From positions 1-64,000 of the forward strand of contig NZ_BMIA01000004.1 in the NCBI RefSeq assembly GCF_014641595.1: DNA of 64,000 nt, in the 5' to 3' direction. The notes beneath the pieces are model-generated. The model had not been told where the DNA came from. It saw only the letters and a program-made list of their open reading frames with translations, and ran no database searches. Positions within the stretch are counted from its first letter, which is position 1; the number at the start of each line of letters is the position of its first letter. This document shows, piece by piece, positions 16,122 to 25,864 of the stretch. Source of the stretch: Dyadobacter endophyticus. Lineage in GTDB: Bacteria > Bacteroidota > Bacteroidia > Cytophagales > Spirosomataceae. A program made the position numbers and the translations under genes.

Positions 16122-17720
16122 TTATGGAATGTTGTTGTATAAATATCGCCCCAATGCGAATGCCCGGACATCATAAGGCAGTTCAGAAACTTCCCTGATA
16201 ATGGTTCCGTCATCAAGAAGGATCTCGTAAATCCGCGTTTTCCCGTTGACTTTAAAGGCACCGTAGCCCAGCTCAGCCATGCCTCCGATGTCAAAGCCGT
16301 TGAACTTGTCGAACGCCAGATCCAGCTGGCCCACCAAATTTAGCTCATTGTATACAGTGTCCAGTTTGAATAGGTTGCGCGACTGGCTGTCGATCCCGTA
16401 AAGCGTCGAAGCGGTCTGACGTGGCAAGTTGGATTGGTTGTTGCTGTATGCCAGGCCGTCTATTCCCTGCATTCTTCCGTTGTAAATGAACGCGTTCAGA
16501 GAACGGAAATCCGATATATCTGGCCGGGCATAAAATCGTTGAAAAATGCCTGTTACCACATGCGCGCGCTGGCTGAATGGCTCGATGTCAAAGCCGAATG
16601 CACCCGTAGCAGCGAGATTTAGCTTTACAGGTAAATCTCTGGCGAAGATTGCTTTGCCTGTTGCAGGATCGAGCCGGTAGATTTTGCTGTCGCTTGACAA
16701 GGCATAAAATGTTGACCGATCGACCGAAAAATCCATTCCGAGAATGCTGTCCCCCGGTGCCAATCCGGTGATGTTTTTGGCCGAAATCAGCTTCGCCGGG
16801 TCACGCTCCACGCGGTCGAGCGGGTTGAATGCAAGCAGCTTACCTGAGCTACTTACTGCATACGCCACAGTCGTTGGAACCGCGATGCCGATAATGTTTC
16901 CAGCAGGAGCGTCGCTGATCTTTTGCAGCCTGCCCGACGCCAAATGCACATAATCGATTTCCCACCGGTCGCCCCGGCGGACAGAAGCGATGCCATATTC
17001 CGGGGACCGACTGGTCCTGGGAGAAATATCAAAACCGCCTACTTCGGTGATATCTGCATCTAGTCTTCCCACCATTTCCACTTGCCCTGCATCTGCACCC
17101 TTGTAGCGCACGAGCTGGTCAGCGACGGGATCAATGCCGTAGAGCGTTGTTTCCAAGGCGCCCGAATAATTGTTTGAATAGGCAATGGCATGAACGTTTG
17201 GTGTAGCCCGTCCGCGTACTGGATTTGAACGGTTATCCAGTGACCCGGTGTAGGGGTCCAGGCTCAGATTCTCCCCTTTGTCAGTCACCAGCCGCGGACG
17301 GTCGGTTACCGGGTTGAAATCGAAACCAAAGGTATTGGCCGAAAAGTCAGCTTCCACTTCCGTTTTCACATTCACAACCGTGGGTTTCCCATTTGTATTT
17401 AAATCCAGATTGACGGCATAGAATGTGCCTGATCGGCCCAACGCGTAGAGCTGTCCGGTAGCGGGTCGAAAGTCGATTGCGATGATTTTTTCGTCGGCAT
17501 CCCTGGTTACCACCCGCAATATCCGCGAGGAGGCGAGCGGACGAGCCACGTCAAGTTCGTAGATTAGGTTATCGTCAGTGAGCGCGTAAAAAATCCTTTC
17601 GTCGAGGGAACGGGGAAACTGGCCGGTATCGACCGGACCTTCGTGATCCTGGCAGGAGTTTATCAGGATGGCGACCAAGAAAGCGGCCGCGATGCGAATG
17701 CAGAGCATGGATATACGCAT
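16122..17720 (-). CDS. DUF4394 lipoprotein (second of tandem pair)
   Basis: The product has 532 residues. The signal peptide ends in lipobox INSC (about Cys23). The mature protein holds two DUF4394-like repeats. Each has the pattern FYALTDDNLIYELD, IDFRPATGQLYALG, FYAVNLD, FGFDFNPVTDRPRLV and a later GGFDIS. This is a beta-propeller-like repeat in which LYAL and DFRP mark the blades. The role of DUF4394 proteins is unknown; the lipid anchor suggests surface or periplasmic exposure. It lies 20 nt after its paralogue, so the two are cotranscribed and arose by tandem duplication. The hybrid regulator gene lies just upstream on the same strand. Confidence 0.85.
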   Translation of the reverse strand: MRISMLCIRIAAAFLVAILINSCQDHEGPVDTGQFPRSLDERIFYALTDDNLIYELDVARPLASSRILRVVTRDADEKIIAIDFRPATGQLYALGRSGTFYAVNLDLNTNGKPTVVNVKTEVEADFSANTFGFDFNPVTDRPRLVTDKGENLSLDPYTGSLDNRSNPVRGRATPNVHAIAYSNNYSGALETTLYGIDPVADQLVRYKGADAGQVEMVGRLDADITEVGGFDISPRTSRSPEYGIASVRRGDRWEIDYVHLASGRLQKISDAPAGNIIGIAVPTTVAYAVSSSGKLLAFNPLDRVERDPAKLISAKNITGLAPGDSILGMDFSVDRSTFYALSSDSKIYRLDPATGKAIFARDLPVKLNLAATGAFGFDIEPFSQRAHVVTGIFQRFYARPDISDFRSLNAFIYNGRMQGIDGLAYSNNQSNLPRQTASTLYGIDSQSRNLFKLDTVYNELNLVGQLDLAFDKFNGFDIGGMAELGYGAFKVNGKTRIYEILLDDGTIIREVSELPYDVRAFALGRYLYNNIP

Positions 17721-17740
17721 GGCTTAAATGTGCTCTTGGA

Positions 17741-19333
17741 TTAAATTTCAGTGATTGTATTTAAATATGCTCCCAACGTAAAGCCAACAATTTTGTAGGG
17801 GATTGTGGTAACGGGATCGCTGACGCCGGTTTCAAGGCTCATGCGCCACAGGGTGGTTTTGCCCTGGTCGGTCAGTAATGCAAAACCGAATTCGTCAGGG
17901 GTACCGCCTATGTCGAAGCCGTTGTATTTATCAAAACCGGTGGAAAGGTCGCCCACTTCCTTACATTCTTTCCGACCAATCCGCTCATGCAACTTCTTCG
18001 TTTCACCGTCGATCGCGAATAGTTTGGCGGAGCCTTCGGGAACGCCTACCTGGCTGTTGCTGAAAGCGATGCCGCTCGGTCCGAAAGGTTGGTCGCCGGC
18101 TGTCAGCGCCCCGAATTCGGATACCTGACCGGTATTAATATCTACCTTAAATGCATGTTTCGTCGTGTTGGCGACCATTAGCTTGTTGTCTACCGGGTCA
18201 AAATCCAGCGCGAACGCGGGATCGTTGGTGAGTTCCAGCGGCATCGACAATGTGGACTTCTCAGTTGCCGCGCCGGTCACTTGATTGATGCGATAAATTT
18301 TGCTATTGCTTGCCAACGCATACAACCTGGGTGTTACTTCAACCGAAAAATCCAGGCCGAGCAGTTTCACATTTGCAGGCAAGCCGGTTATGGTTTTATC
18401 TACTATCAAACCGGGCGCTTTGTCTGCTCCGTATGTTGGATTGAAAGAAATCAGATGGTTGTCAGCCGTGAGTGCATAAGCTACCGGTGTTGGTACCGCA
18501 ATGCCGATAAATTTATCTCCGTCTGGCAAGTTGCCCAACTTGCGTGATCTACCATTGCTCAGGTCGAGCACATCCAGTTCCCACCGGCCGTCTACCTGTA
18601 CTGCGGCAAAGCCGTACTCTTTGTATTTGCTGGTACGGGGCGAAATATCGAAACCGCCAACGGAAGTGATGTCTTTTCCCAGGTCGAGCGAGGTTTCGAC
18701 GGTGTTAACCTGTTCGGCATTGAAGCGCACTAGTTTGTCATGCGTAGGATCCAGACCGAACAGTGCTGCGCTTTTAGCCCCGGAATAATTGCTCCCGAAA
18801 GCGATTTCTTCCACGTACAACAACTGGTCACTCGCCGGTCGTCCGCTGCCTTCGACAATTTTGAAAGTCTCGGATTCGTACCGGATAATTGCTCCAAATG
18901 CAATTAAACGGATTTCATCGGAAACGGGGTCGAAATCAAACGGTAAGTAAGGAAGGACTGCCGGCTTTTCGGCTGGTTGCGGCGCGGGGTTTACCGGGTT
19001 CGGGCGGCTGATCCGGTTTGTATTTACGTTTACTGCGTAAAGCGTCCCATGGTCTGTTAAAGCATTAAGCTGCCCGGTAGCAGGCCGGAAGTCGATGGAG
19101 ATGACTTTTTCCTTTGGGTATTGGGTTTCAATTTTAATGACCTGCCTTGGCTGCGAGGGGTTGCTGACATCGAGCTCATACAGCAGGTTATTTTCTGCTA
19201 ATGCAAAAATTATCCCTTCCGGCGGGCCCGGTACTTCTACCGGGTCACCACCCGAGGGCACGTGGTCTTCACATGAATAAATCGGTAGGGCCAGTGTAGC
19301 CAGCCCAAGCAACAGTTTGTTAAAAATTTTCAT
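17741..19333 (-). CDS. DUF4394 lipoprotein (first of tandem pair)
   Basis: The product has 530 residues from MKIFNK. The longer ORF from 19402 adds 23 residues before a normal signal peptide, so the later start is chosen. The lipobox is IYSC. Two DUF4394 repeats are seen, with IFALAENNLLYELD, IDFRPATGQLNAL, LYAVNV, FDFDPVSDEIRL and GGFDIS. It parallels the downstream gene along its whole length but is clearly diverged, indicating an old duplication. The first repeat carries a proline-rich insertion (NPVNPAPQPAEKPA). Confidence 0.85.
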   Translation of the reverse strand: MKIFNKLLLGLATLALPIYSCEDHVPSGGDPVEVPGPPEGIIFALAENNLLYELDVSNPSQPRQVIKIETQYPKEKVISIDFRPATGQLNALTDHGTLYAVNVNTNRISRPNPVNPAPQPAEKPAVLPYLPFDFDPVSDEIRLIAFGAIIRYESETFKIVEGSGRPASDQLLYVEEIAFGSNYSGAKSAALFGLDPTHDKLVRFNAEQVNTVETSLDLGKDITSVGGFDISPRTSKYKEYGFAAVQVDGRWELDVLDLSNGRSRKLGNLPDGDKFIGIAVPTPVAYALTADNHLISFNPTYGADKAPGLIVDKTITGLPANVKLLGLDFSVEVTPRLYALASNSKIYRINQVTGAATEKSTLSMPLELTNDPAFALDFDPVDNKLMVANTTKHAFKVDINTGQVSEFGALTAGDQPFGPSGIAFSNSQVGVPEGSAKLFAIDGETKKLHERIGRKECKEVGDLSTGFDKYNGFDIGGTPDEFGFALLTDQGKTTLWRMSLETGVSDPVTTIPYKIVGFTLGAYLNTITEI

Positions 19334-19458
19334 GGTTAATTGAATTGTGTGAATTACCCAGCCCCGAGTGGACTGCGGATTGTGGCACAAAACTATTTCC
19401 ATGAGCTTGGGCTGGATACCAATAATGTTGCAATCAAGAATAGATTAGGTGCGTGATA

Positions 19459-22212
19459 TCACGAATTGGCGTATTCACGCGGTGAAACGCCAAATTTTAC
19501 CCGAAATTTTTTGGCGAAGTACGACTGTTCTCTGAAACCGACGGAGTAGCTGATCTGGGTGAGCGTATCAGCTCGTGACCGAATCAAAACCGCGGCCCGT
19601 TGAAGGCGAATGTCATTGATGAGATCAACAGGCGTGGTATCCAGCAGCGCTTTCACCTTGCGGAACAATTGGGTTCTGCTCAGGCACATTTCAGCTGCCA
19701 GTTGTTCTACCCCGAATACCGGATCGGCCAGGTGCTCGCTAACGGTTTCCCGTAAGCGTATCAAGAACTTGTCGTCTATGGATGGGATCGTGTCTGCGGG
19801 AGACGGCGTGACAAGTTCTTTCTGAAATTTTTGGGCCAGGCGCTTGCGTTGGCTTATCATATTCAACACACGCACTCGCAGTTCATCTGTGGAAAATGGT
19901 TTCGAAAGGTAGTCGTCCGCGCCAGTAAGGAGCCCTCTCATGCGCGACTCACCGTCCGATCGGGCCGTCAATAGTAGTACTGGAATATGGCATGTCACCT
20001 CCTGCTGGCGAACGCACTCGGTTAACTGGATACCGTCTATTCCTGGCATCATTACATCTGAAATAATCACGTCCGGTACTTGTTCAGTTGCAACTTGTAA
20101 GCCTATCTCGCCATTTTCGGCGGTGAGCACTTTGTATCGATTTGGAAACGCACGAGCAATAAATTCGCGCAGTTCCCGGTTATCTTCTACGACCAGAATC
20201 GTTGCTTCTGTTGTGACGGGGCCCATTATTTCATCCCGTAGAACGGCTTCGTCGTGCATTTGGCTGGCCGCTAAAATAGGAGGTATCGGCTCAGAAGCAA
20301 AACGGGCGAATGTCAGTTTACCTACTTCTAAGGGTAACTGAACCGTCAGCGTTGTGCCTTCGTGCTCGCGGCTTTGCACGTGGAGGAGTCCCCGGTAGAG
20401 TTTTACGATTTCATTGACAAGCGCCAGGCCAAGCCCCGTGCCGGGCTGCCCGTCGCTGGTAATGTGCTGTGATTGAAAGAATGGGGAGAAGATATGTGGC
20501 AGATCTTTCTCGGGGATACCGGACCCGGTATCGCTCACCACTACTTCAAGGTCGCCTTCATCATTTGTGACCTGCACCGACAGCTGCACCGTATCCCCTG
20601 ACGAAGTGAATTTGAATGCATTTCCCAGCAGGTTCGTCAGTATTTTTTCAAGCTTGTCCTGATCAAATGCGAACATTCCCTCAGGTACATCGATGGTGGT
20701 TTGAAAGTTGATTTTCCTGGCTTCGGCCAGAGATTCGAAGGAGGCAATGAAAACCCGTAACCACTGCCCAAGCTCTCCCATGGACACAATTATCTCCATT
20801 TTGCCCGCCTCAAATTTGGAGAGGTCAAGTAGTTGATTTACAAGTTCAAGTAATCTGTTTGCATTGCGTTTGATCAAATTCAGGTTGATCTGCCCGGATG
20901 ACCCTACTTCTTTTGTAAGTTCTTCCAATGGCGCAGCTATCAGCGAAAGCGGCGTACGGAATTCGTGTGAGATATTGGCGAAGAATCGAGATTTCATCAG
21001 GTCCATCTCTTCCATTTCGGCGATCAAGGTCTTTTGAATCGTCATCACCTGGCGCGCTTTCTTGTTTCGCGACTGTTGCAGCAGATATATTGCCGTTGCG
21101 GCTAATAGCAGGAATGCCGAGCCGATTATCCAGAAGTTTTTCGAGGCAGTCTCAAATCGCTTTTCCTGTTTCAATAGCTGAATCTGTTGCTCGCGCTTTT
21201 CGGATTGGTATTTCTCTTCCAGCCGGGCCATTTCTTTCGTCCGCTCATCGTTCATAAGGTAGTTTCGCACCGCATAATATTTTTGGATATACTCGCTGGC
21301 TTTTTTGTAGTTGTATTGGCGGAGGCTAAGATCCACTAACTTCATGTAGGTCCGCTGCGAGGTAATGCGGATACCCATCTGGTCAGACATTTTCAATGAT
21401 TGCAGCAGCAGCGTCTCGCTTTCGGCCAGCTTACCCTGCAGCATGTATACCTTTCCCAGGTTAGCCAGTGCATTCGTCTCGCCGTTCTTGTTTCCACTTA
21501 TGCGTGCACTTTCCAACGCCTGCGTAAAATACTGACTGGCATTGTCCAGGTCTGCCGGATCACCGCTCAGATATATTTCCCCTATGTTCGAAAGGATCAG
21601 TGCCATATAAAATGACATCCCTATCTCCCGCGCTATTTTTAAGCTTTCGAGGTAGTATTTCAGCGCGCCGGGTCGATCTTTCTGCCGGATACGCATTCCA
21701 CCTTCGCCGTTCAATGTTTTAGCGAGCAATACCTTGTTGCCCATTTCACGCGCGCGCATTTCTGCCTTACGATAAAAGTTGCCTGCCTTTGCAAAATCCT
21801 CCTGATCCAGATAGGTGAGGCCCATTACCCGGTAGCTTTCGCCCGTCAGTGCCCGGAAGCCGTTCCGCTCGGCGATAGACTCGGCCCGTAATGCGCACGC
21901 AATAGCGAGTTCCGCTTCGTTGGCCAGGCTGTGAATAAGCGCCAATTGGTTATGCGCACGTGCCTCACCATAGGCATATCCGCGTTTGGCGGCCAGCATA
22001 ATTGCATCTCGTGCATATGCAGATGACTCCGTTTGATCCACACCGAAGTAGTAATGACTCAGTTTGAGGTAAAGGTTCACACGTACCGAATCGTGTCCCC
22101 GATGCCTTGAAAGCACTCTCAGCAGGCTGTCGGGCCGTTGATTTTGGGCGCAAGAAGGTGACATATTCAACAATCCTGCAATTACCAGCATGATTGCGAT
22201 ATGGTTCTTCAT
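19459..22212 (-). CDS. hybrid two-component regulator: TPR sensor, histidine kinase, receiver, AraC HTH
   Basis: This 917-residue one-protein signalling system starts at MKNHIA (22212), which gives a signal peptide; an ATG at 22332 would bury it. The order is: periplasmic tetratricopeptide repeats, a coiled-coil, a transmembrane helix (FWIIGSAFLLLAATAIYLL), HisKA with the H-box SHEFRTPLS, HATPase (GNAFKFT, DTGSGIP, GTGLGLALV), a receiver (VVEDNRE, VIISDVMMPG with the phospho-Asp, LSKPF) and an AraC-type HTH (LAAEMCLSRTQLFRK, ISYSVGFREQSYFAKKF). The sensor is TPR, not the beta-propeller of polysaccharide HTCS. It lies 125 nt upstream of the DUF4394 pair on the same strand, so it may control them. 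Confidence 0.95.
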   Translation of the reverse strand: MKNHIAIMLVIAGLLNMSPSCAQNQRPDSLLRVLSRHRGHDSVRVNLYLKLSHYYFGVDQTESSAYARDAIMLAAKRGYAYGEARAHNQLALIHSLANEAELAIACALRAESIAERNGFRALTGESYRVMGLTYLDQEDFAKAGNFYRKAEMRAREMGNKVLLAKTLNGEGGMRIRQKDRPGALKYYLESLKIAREIGMSFYMALILSNIGEIYLSGDPADLDNASQYFTQALESARISGNKNGETNALANLGKVYMLQGKLAESETLLLQSLKMSDQMGIRITSQRTYMKLVDLSLRQYNYKKASEYIQKYYAVRNYLMNDERTKEMARLEEKYQSEKREQQIQLLKQEKRFETASKNFWIIGSAFLLLAATAIYLLQQSRNKKARQVMTIQKTLIAEMEEMDLMKSRFFANISHEFRTPLSLIAAPLEELTKEVGSSGQINLNLIKRNANRLLELVNQLLDLSKFEAGKMEIIVSMGELGQWLRVFIASFESLAEARKINFQTTIDVPEGMFAFDQDKLEKILTNLLGNAFKFTSSGDTVQLSVQVTNDEGDLEVVVSDTGSGIPEKDLPHIFSPFFQSQHITSDGQPGTGLGLALVNEIVKLYRGLLHVQSREHEGTTLTVQLPLEVGKLTFARFASEPIPPILAASQMHDEAVLRDEIMGPVTTEATILVVEDNRELREFIARAFPNRYKVLTAENGEIGLQVATEQVPDVIISDVMMPGIDGIQLTECVRQQEVTCHIPVLLLTARSDGESRMRGLLTGADDYLSKPFSTDELRVRVLNMISQRKRLAQKFQKELVTPSPADTIPSIDDKFLIRLRETVSEHLADPVFGVEQLAAEMCLSRTQLFRKVKALLDTTPVDLINDIRLQRAAVLIRSRADTLTQISYSVGFREQSYFAKKFRVKFGVSPREYANS

Positions 22213-22584
22213 TAAATGGCCTGCCTGTTGTGCATGACGAGCGAACGTGTCGATGTTAAGGCGATGGAAAGGTGAGCGAGGTGTGTTCATTGAAACCGTA
22301 TGTGGTACTGGGGCACGTTGCCTATTCCTCAAAGTAGACTAAATACGGTCTTTTACTTTCTTAATGCATTGATATACAACATTTCTTTCCTTTGATGCAA
22401 CATTTGTCGTACTCCTCGCACTTAGGAGATGCCTTAGGATTATCAGAAAAGTTAACTACGCAATTGGCAGCTTTTAGAGGCGTCCTCCGATTATATCCTT
22501 TATTATGCCTTTCATACTTTTTATTGATCTCGTGGCTTACCAGGAGGCTAGTTTCAGCCTTGTTTTTAACCCCTGTTATCACGG
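22213..22584. other. divergent intergenic region
   Basis: This separates the leftward hybrid regulator from the rightward hydrolase and should hold both promoters. I could not identify a convincing TAnnTTTG box or operator. Confidence 0.35.
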
Positions 22585-23955
22585 ATGAATGGCTTAGATG
22601 TCTTGATTTTAATTTTACTGATAATGACTAGCGCTTATTCAATACACCGTTTAAATCGGGCGAATAAAGTACTTGCAATATCAATTTCTTTGTTGTCGTT
22701 GCTGTTAGCATTTCAACTCTTTTGGAAGGGCTTCTATTGGCAATACTTGCCTGCCTACTTGCAAATGTGCGTTTTGATCACCGTGTTCGTTAGCAAAACG
22801 TTGCGTAAAAAACTGATGCGTATTGTCTTGGTCGTGTTGCTGGTTGCCGCCTTAATACCATGGAGTATCTTTTTGCCTGTTCCCACTCTAATTGCGCCTT
22901 CCGGTGATTATGCCGTTGGAACCCAAATTTTTCGCTGGGTAGATTCAACCAGAGTTGAACAAATAACCAAAGACTCTTCTGACCTGAGAAATGTTATAGT
23001 TCAGGCCTGGTATCCGGCCGGGGGGAAGACAGGCGGTACGCATGCACCTTACCTGGATGGCTTACATAGGCTACCACCAAATGTGAATGTTCTACCAAGC
23101 TTTTTAATGGATCACTACGATCAAATTAACACCTATGGAATACTGAATGCACCAACGGCTAAGACTGGCAATAAATGGCCTGTCATTCTCTTTCTACCAG
23201 GCTATGGGGCAGCCCGAGCCTTCTATACCAGCTTTGCCGCCGGTCTTGCGAGTCATGGTTACGTCGTTTTATGTCTTGACCACCCCTATGAATCAGCAAT
23301 TACGCAACTGGTCAACGGTAAACTAGCCACAACGATCGAAAACTTTCAGCCGGGCGCTCCGGACCGACTTGGTTTCATGAAAAACCGGCTCGACATCCGT
23401 GTTGCCGATGTGCAATTCGTGCTCAATCAACTGGAGCATAGAAATTCTTCGATCGACTCCTTTTTCGCTTCGCTTGACTTGAATCGGATTGGTATCGCCG
23501 GACATTCCCTGGGGGGCGCTACCGGTGCGGCCGCAATGGCCTATGATTCAAGAATCAAAGCAGCGGTCAACATAGACGGCACTTTGTATGGCGGCTTACC
23601 TGAATCAACTATTCCCCGTCCCTTCCTGCTGGTAGAAAGTAATAAAAGTGACACAGCTCGTTTCGCCAGATATGAAGCAGGTAATCAGTTACTATTTAAA
23701 ACATTTGGCGGTGGCTACCGGTACGAATTGTCTAATGCCGATCATTACAGTTTTACAGATGTGCCGCTATTGTTGTCGCCACCTGCACGCTTGTTAGCTG
23801 CACATATCTTTGGCCTTGGTCAAGTATCAAGAAGAACCCATCTGTCCACCGTCAGCCTGTTAGATGTTTTTTTTGATCATTCCTTAAATGGCAATCCGCT
23901 TCAAATGGACACCATTGTAAGCCGATATAGAGGAATTGTGCGTAAAAGCGGTTGA
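22585..23955 (+). CDS. membrane-anchored PAF-acetylhydrolase-like esterase
   Basis: The product has 456 residues. Three hydrophobic helices fill residues 5-98, then a globular alpha/beta-hydrolase domain of the platelet-activating-factor acetylhydrolase isoform II type follows. Motifs are AWYPAGG (141-147), LFLPGYGAARAFY (oxyanion region), the nucleophile elbow AGHSLGGAT with Ser308, Asp331 in NIDGTLYGG, and His387 in SNADHYSF. It likely hydrolyses short acyl esters at the outer face of the inner membrane. The arrangement of N-terminal helices plus esterase is seen in other bacterial predicted dienelactone/PAF hydrolases. It has no operon partner. Confidence 0.88.
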   Translation: MNGLDVLILILLIMTSAYSIHRLNRANKVLAISISLLSLLLAFQLFWKGFYWQYLPAYLQMCVLITVFVSKTLRKKLMRIVLVVLLVAALIPWSIFLPVPTLIAPSGDYAVGTQIFRWVDSTRVEQITKDSSDLRNVIVQAWYPAGGKTGGTHAPYLDGLHRLPPNVNVLPSFLMDHYDQINTYGILNAPTAKTGNKWPVILFLPGYGAARAFYTSFAAGLASHGYVVLCLDHPYESAITQLVNGKLATTIENFQPGAPDRLGFMKNRLDIRVADVQFVLNQLEHRNSSIDSFFASLDLNRIGIAGHSLGGATGAAAMAYDSRIKAAVNIDGTLYGGLPESTIPRPFLLVESNKSDTARFARYEAGNQLLFKTFGGGYRYELSNADHYSFTDVPLLLSPPARLLAAHIFGLGQVSRRTHLSTVSLLDVFFDHSLNGNPLQMDTIVSRYRGIVRKSG

Positions 23956-24180
23956 GAAATGAAAACGTGTAACATCGACCAGTTGCCATTCTTCAAGCAA
24001 ATCTCCACAATAGCTGATGTCCGTCAGTTGCTTCATTGTCACGTCTTTGCTTAATAGTTGCGGTGCGGTAGTCTGTTCTGGATAAAAAGACGGGTCTTTA
24101 TCTGTCCCTAAATCAGACTGCCTGTTATCGGGACTATTTGAGCAAGTGCTTTAAAGCTTTGGATATGTAGACGAAAGATT

Positions 24181-24462
24181 TTAAGCTGAATAACCGAGCA
24201 TTCGTATTTGGTCGACGAGTTCAAAAATATTCCCGAGTGGTTCGAGCTGGTCACCATAATAGTGTTCGATTAACCCGTCATGCATGATGTGGATGTGTCG
24301 GGTGCTTCCACTGCCATACTTTTCCCATAAGGTTAGATAGCCAAGCTCAGAATCTTCAGCATGACCAAATTGGGTTGGTCCGCAACCAGTAGTGACCAGC
24401 TCAAAAATTATCTTGCATGCCCGTTCGTCGTAAAGCAATTGAGATATTGGTTTGTATGTCAT
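24181..24462 (-). CDS. hypothetical protein
   Basis: The 93-residue ORF begins MTYKPISQLLYDERA. It contains HIHIMHDGLIEHYYGD and an acidic helix at the end. It has a plausible amino-acid composition but no recognised family or signal peptide. It sits next to the integration-site scar in AT-rich DNA and may be a remnant. Confidence 0.35.
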   Translation of the reverse strand: MTYKPISQLLYDERACKIIFELVTTGCGPTQFGHAEDSELGYLTLWEKYGSGSTRHIHIMHDGLIEHYYGDQLEPLGNIFELVDQIRMLGYSA

Positions 24463-24521
24463 TTGTGATACATCTTAATAGTCGACAACAACCTTCCAGA
24501 TCAATGAATATTCCTCTTGTG

Positions 24522-24788
24522 CTAAGATACAATCTCGCCGGTCGTAGCCGTGTTAATCTGATCGCGAAAACGTTTTACCCTTGACAGCATTGGCTCAATA
24601 ATCGCATTACTATGGGTCACAAAATCATAGAGGTCAGACTCGCTCGCCGGTAGCTTGTAACCACGCGAGCTACTTGCAATCAGCACCCCAGCATCACGCA
24701 GTTGAGCGATCACCTTCGTTTGGAAATAATGCAAGGAGATTTTCCTACCCGTTCGAATAAAGCATCGCTCAAGACGCAGCTCAAACAT
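24522..24788 (-). pseudogene. C-terminal remnant of a larger protein (winged-helix-like end)
   Basis: The 88 residues contain KVIAQLRDAGVLIASSSRGY then KLPASESDLYDFV, typical of the C-terminal part of larger Bacteroidota proteins (my recollection is DUF3800-like proteins), not a free-standing gene. A stop codon TAA lies directly before the ATG in the same frame, and upstream frames carry no continuation. It is read as the 3' remnant of a truncated gene, 380 bp from the tmRNA fragment. Confidence 0.5.
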
Positions 24789-25172
24789 TTAGTCTAAAAC
24801 ATGGGCTCCTTTAAAGGCGATGGAATACTAGTTTCCTTTGTCGATGTGTCATCCTGGAAAAACCTTGCAGTTCTTAGGGTGTCTTGAACGACTCTTTGGG
24901 TAACGAGGTATATATAGCCGACTATTATTTCTAGCGGATTGGTGATAACTTTGGTGTGAGAGTTTGGATATGCAACCATATGTTCAACCTTGGTGGGTTA
25001 TTCAGCGATAAGCAGATCTGAACTCTTTTTGTATTCGAAATTCGATTTATTCCTTTATCATTCGCATAGGATTGAGTATTATTGTATGTCGGCTCAATCT
25101 AGTGAGCACTTCGGTGAGCAGATTTTTATATCTTGGTATAATTGCTTGATAATCATATGGAATAGGAAAGCC
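24789..25172. other. AT-rich intergenic DNA left of the tmRNA scar
   Basis: No gene can be supported here. Short ORFs lack family features. This is the DNA that replaces the body of the tmRNA/tRNA gene at the scar. Confidence 0.4.
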
Positions 25173-25196
25173 GTTCGACTCCCCGCATCTCCACCA
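25173..25196 (+). ncRNA. orphan 3' end of tmRNA (or tRNA-Ala): attachment-site scar
   Basis: The piece contains a T-loop TTCGACT (25174-25180), a 3' T-stem CCCCG, an acceptor strand CATCTCC and ACCA. CTCCACCA is the near-universal tmRNA 3' end and is also common in tRNA-Ala. The 5' T-stem strand (25169-25173) no longer pairs and no tRNA body lies upstream. Only the 3' end remains, with a perfect terminator 20 nt later. This is what integrative elements leave at their far end after recombining into a tmRNA/tRNA gene. Confidence 0.6.
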
Positions 25197-25215
25197 GAGT
25201 AATAATCAAATCTTT

Positions 25216-25257
25216 CAAAAGCCCGTAAAACTGATTTACGGGCTTTTGCTTTTTTCC
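25216..25257 (+). terminator. terminator following the tmRNA/tRNA fragment
   Basis: The 14-bp perfect stem is CAAAAGCCCGTAAA (25216-25229) with TTTACGGGCTTTTG (25235-25248), followed by a T-rich run. It is probably the native terminator of the interrupted RNA gene. Confidence 0.9.
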
Positions 25258-25727
25258 ACCATTCCGGGTTCCGACCCAAGGGGTGAATTCGGGGAGAACG
25301 AATGTTACGGGTAATTAAGTATTTGGTTTATAGTCTGTCGTGAAGACGATTTGTCTCCCTCCGCAACCATGAAATACCTGGCCAATCTGAAAAGGATGTG
25401 TGCAAAATAAAGAAGCCCATTACGTTTCACTACTCAGTTTCAATTTTGAGGGTGGCTCGTATTGGTCCGTTTGTGAGTCTAAAGAGACAGTCGTTAAAGT
25501 GTACTTCGGTGATTTTTCTGAATTCTTGCTACGATGAATCCAGACTATCTGTATGGTTCAAAAAAACATCGTCTAATGCGTGTTTAAATGTAATTCGTTT
25601 TGTACGCAGCCGGCCTGGAAGAAGTTTGCGGAAAGAAATTCGCTGATATTCCTGGCAAATTGAATCAATGTTTGATTTACGCAAGAAGCTGTTTCTTTGC
25701 TGCTAACCTGCTGCTGTCAGGCCAATA
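25258..25727. other. intergenic region, nothing recognised
   Basis: About 470 bp right of the RNA-gene terminator show no supported gene. A few short ORFs lack family features. Confidence 0.4.
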
Positions 25728-25735
25728 TACCTTTG
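25728..25735 (+). promoter_or_regulatory. -7 box for the Atu4866-family gene
   Basis: TACCTTTG matches the Bacteroidota TAnnTTTG consensus, 39 nt before the ATG at 25774. No well-spaced -33 box is seen. Confidence 0.4.
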
Positions 25736-25864
25736 CTATATCAAAAATTTAACCACTTAAACGAATAGCAAAGATGAGAACTGCATGGATTACTTGTCAG
25801 GTCGGGCATATTGGCCACCCTGACGATCCTACTCATTCAATGTAAATCGAACCAACCAACCGCT

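Noticed and set aside
24990..25646. Small ORFs near the tmRNA scar as genes
   Set aside because: Composition is not protein-like and no motif or regulatory signal supports them.
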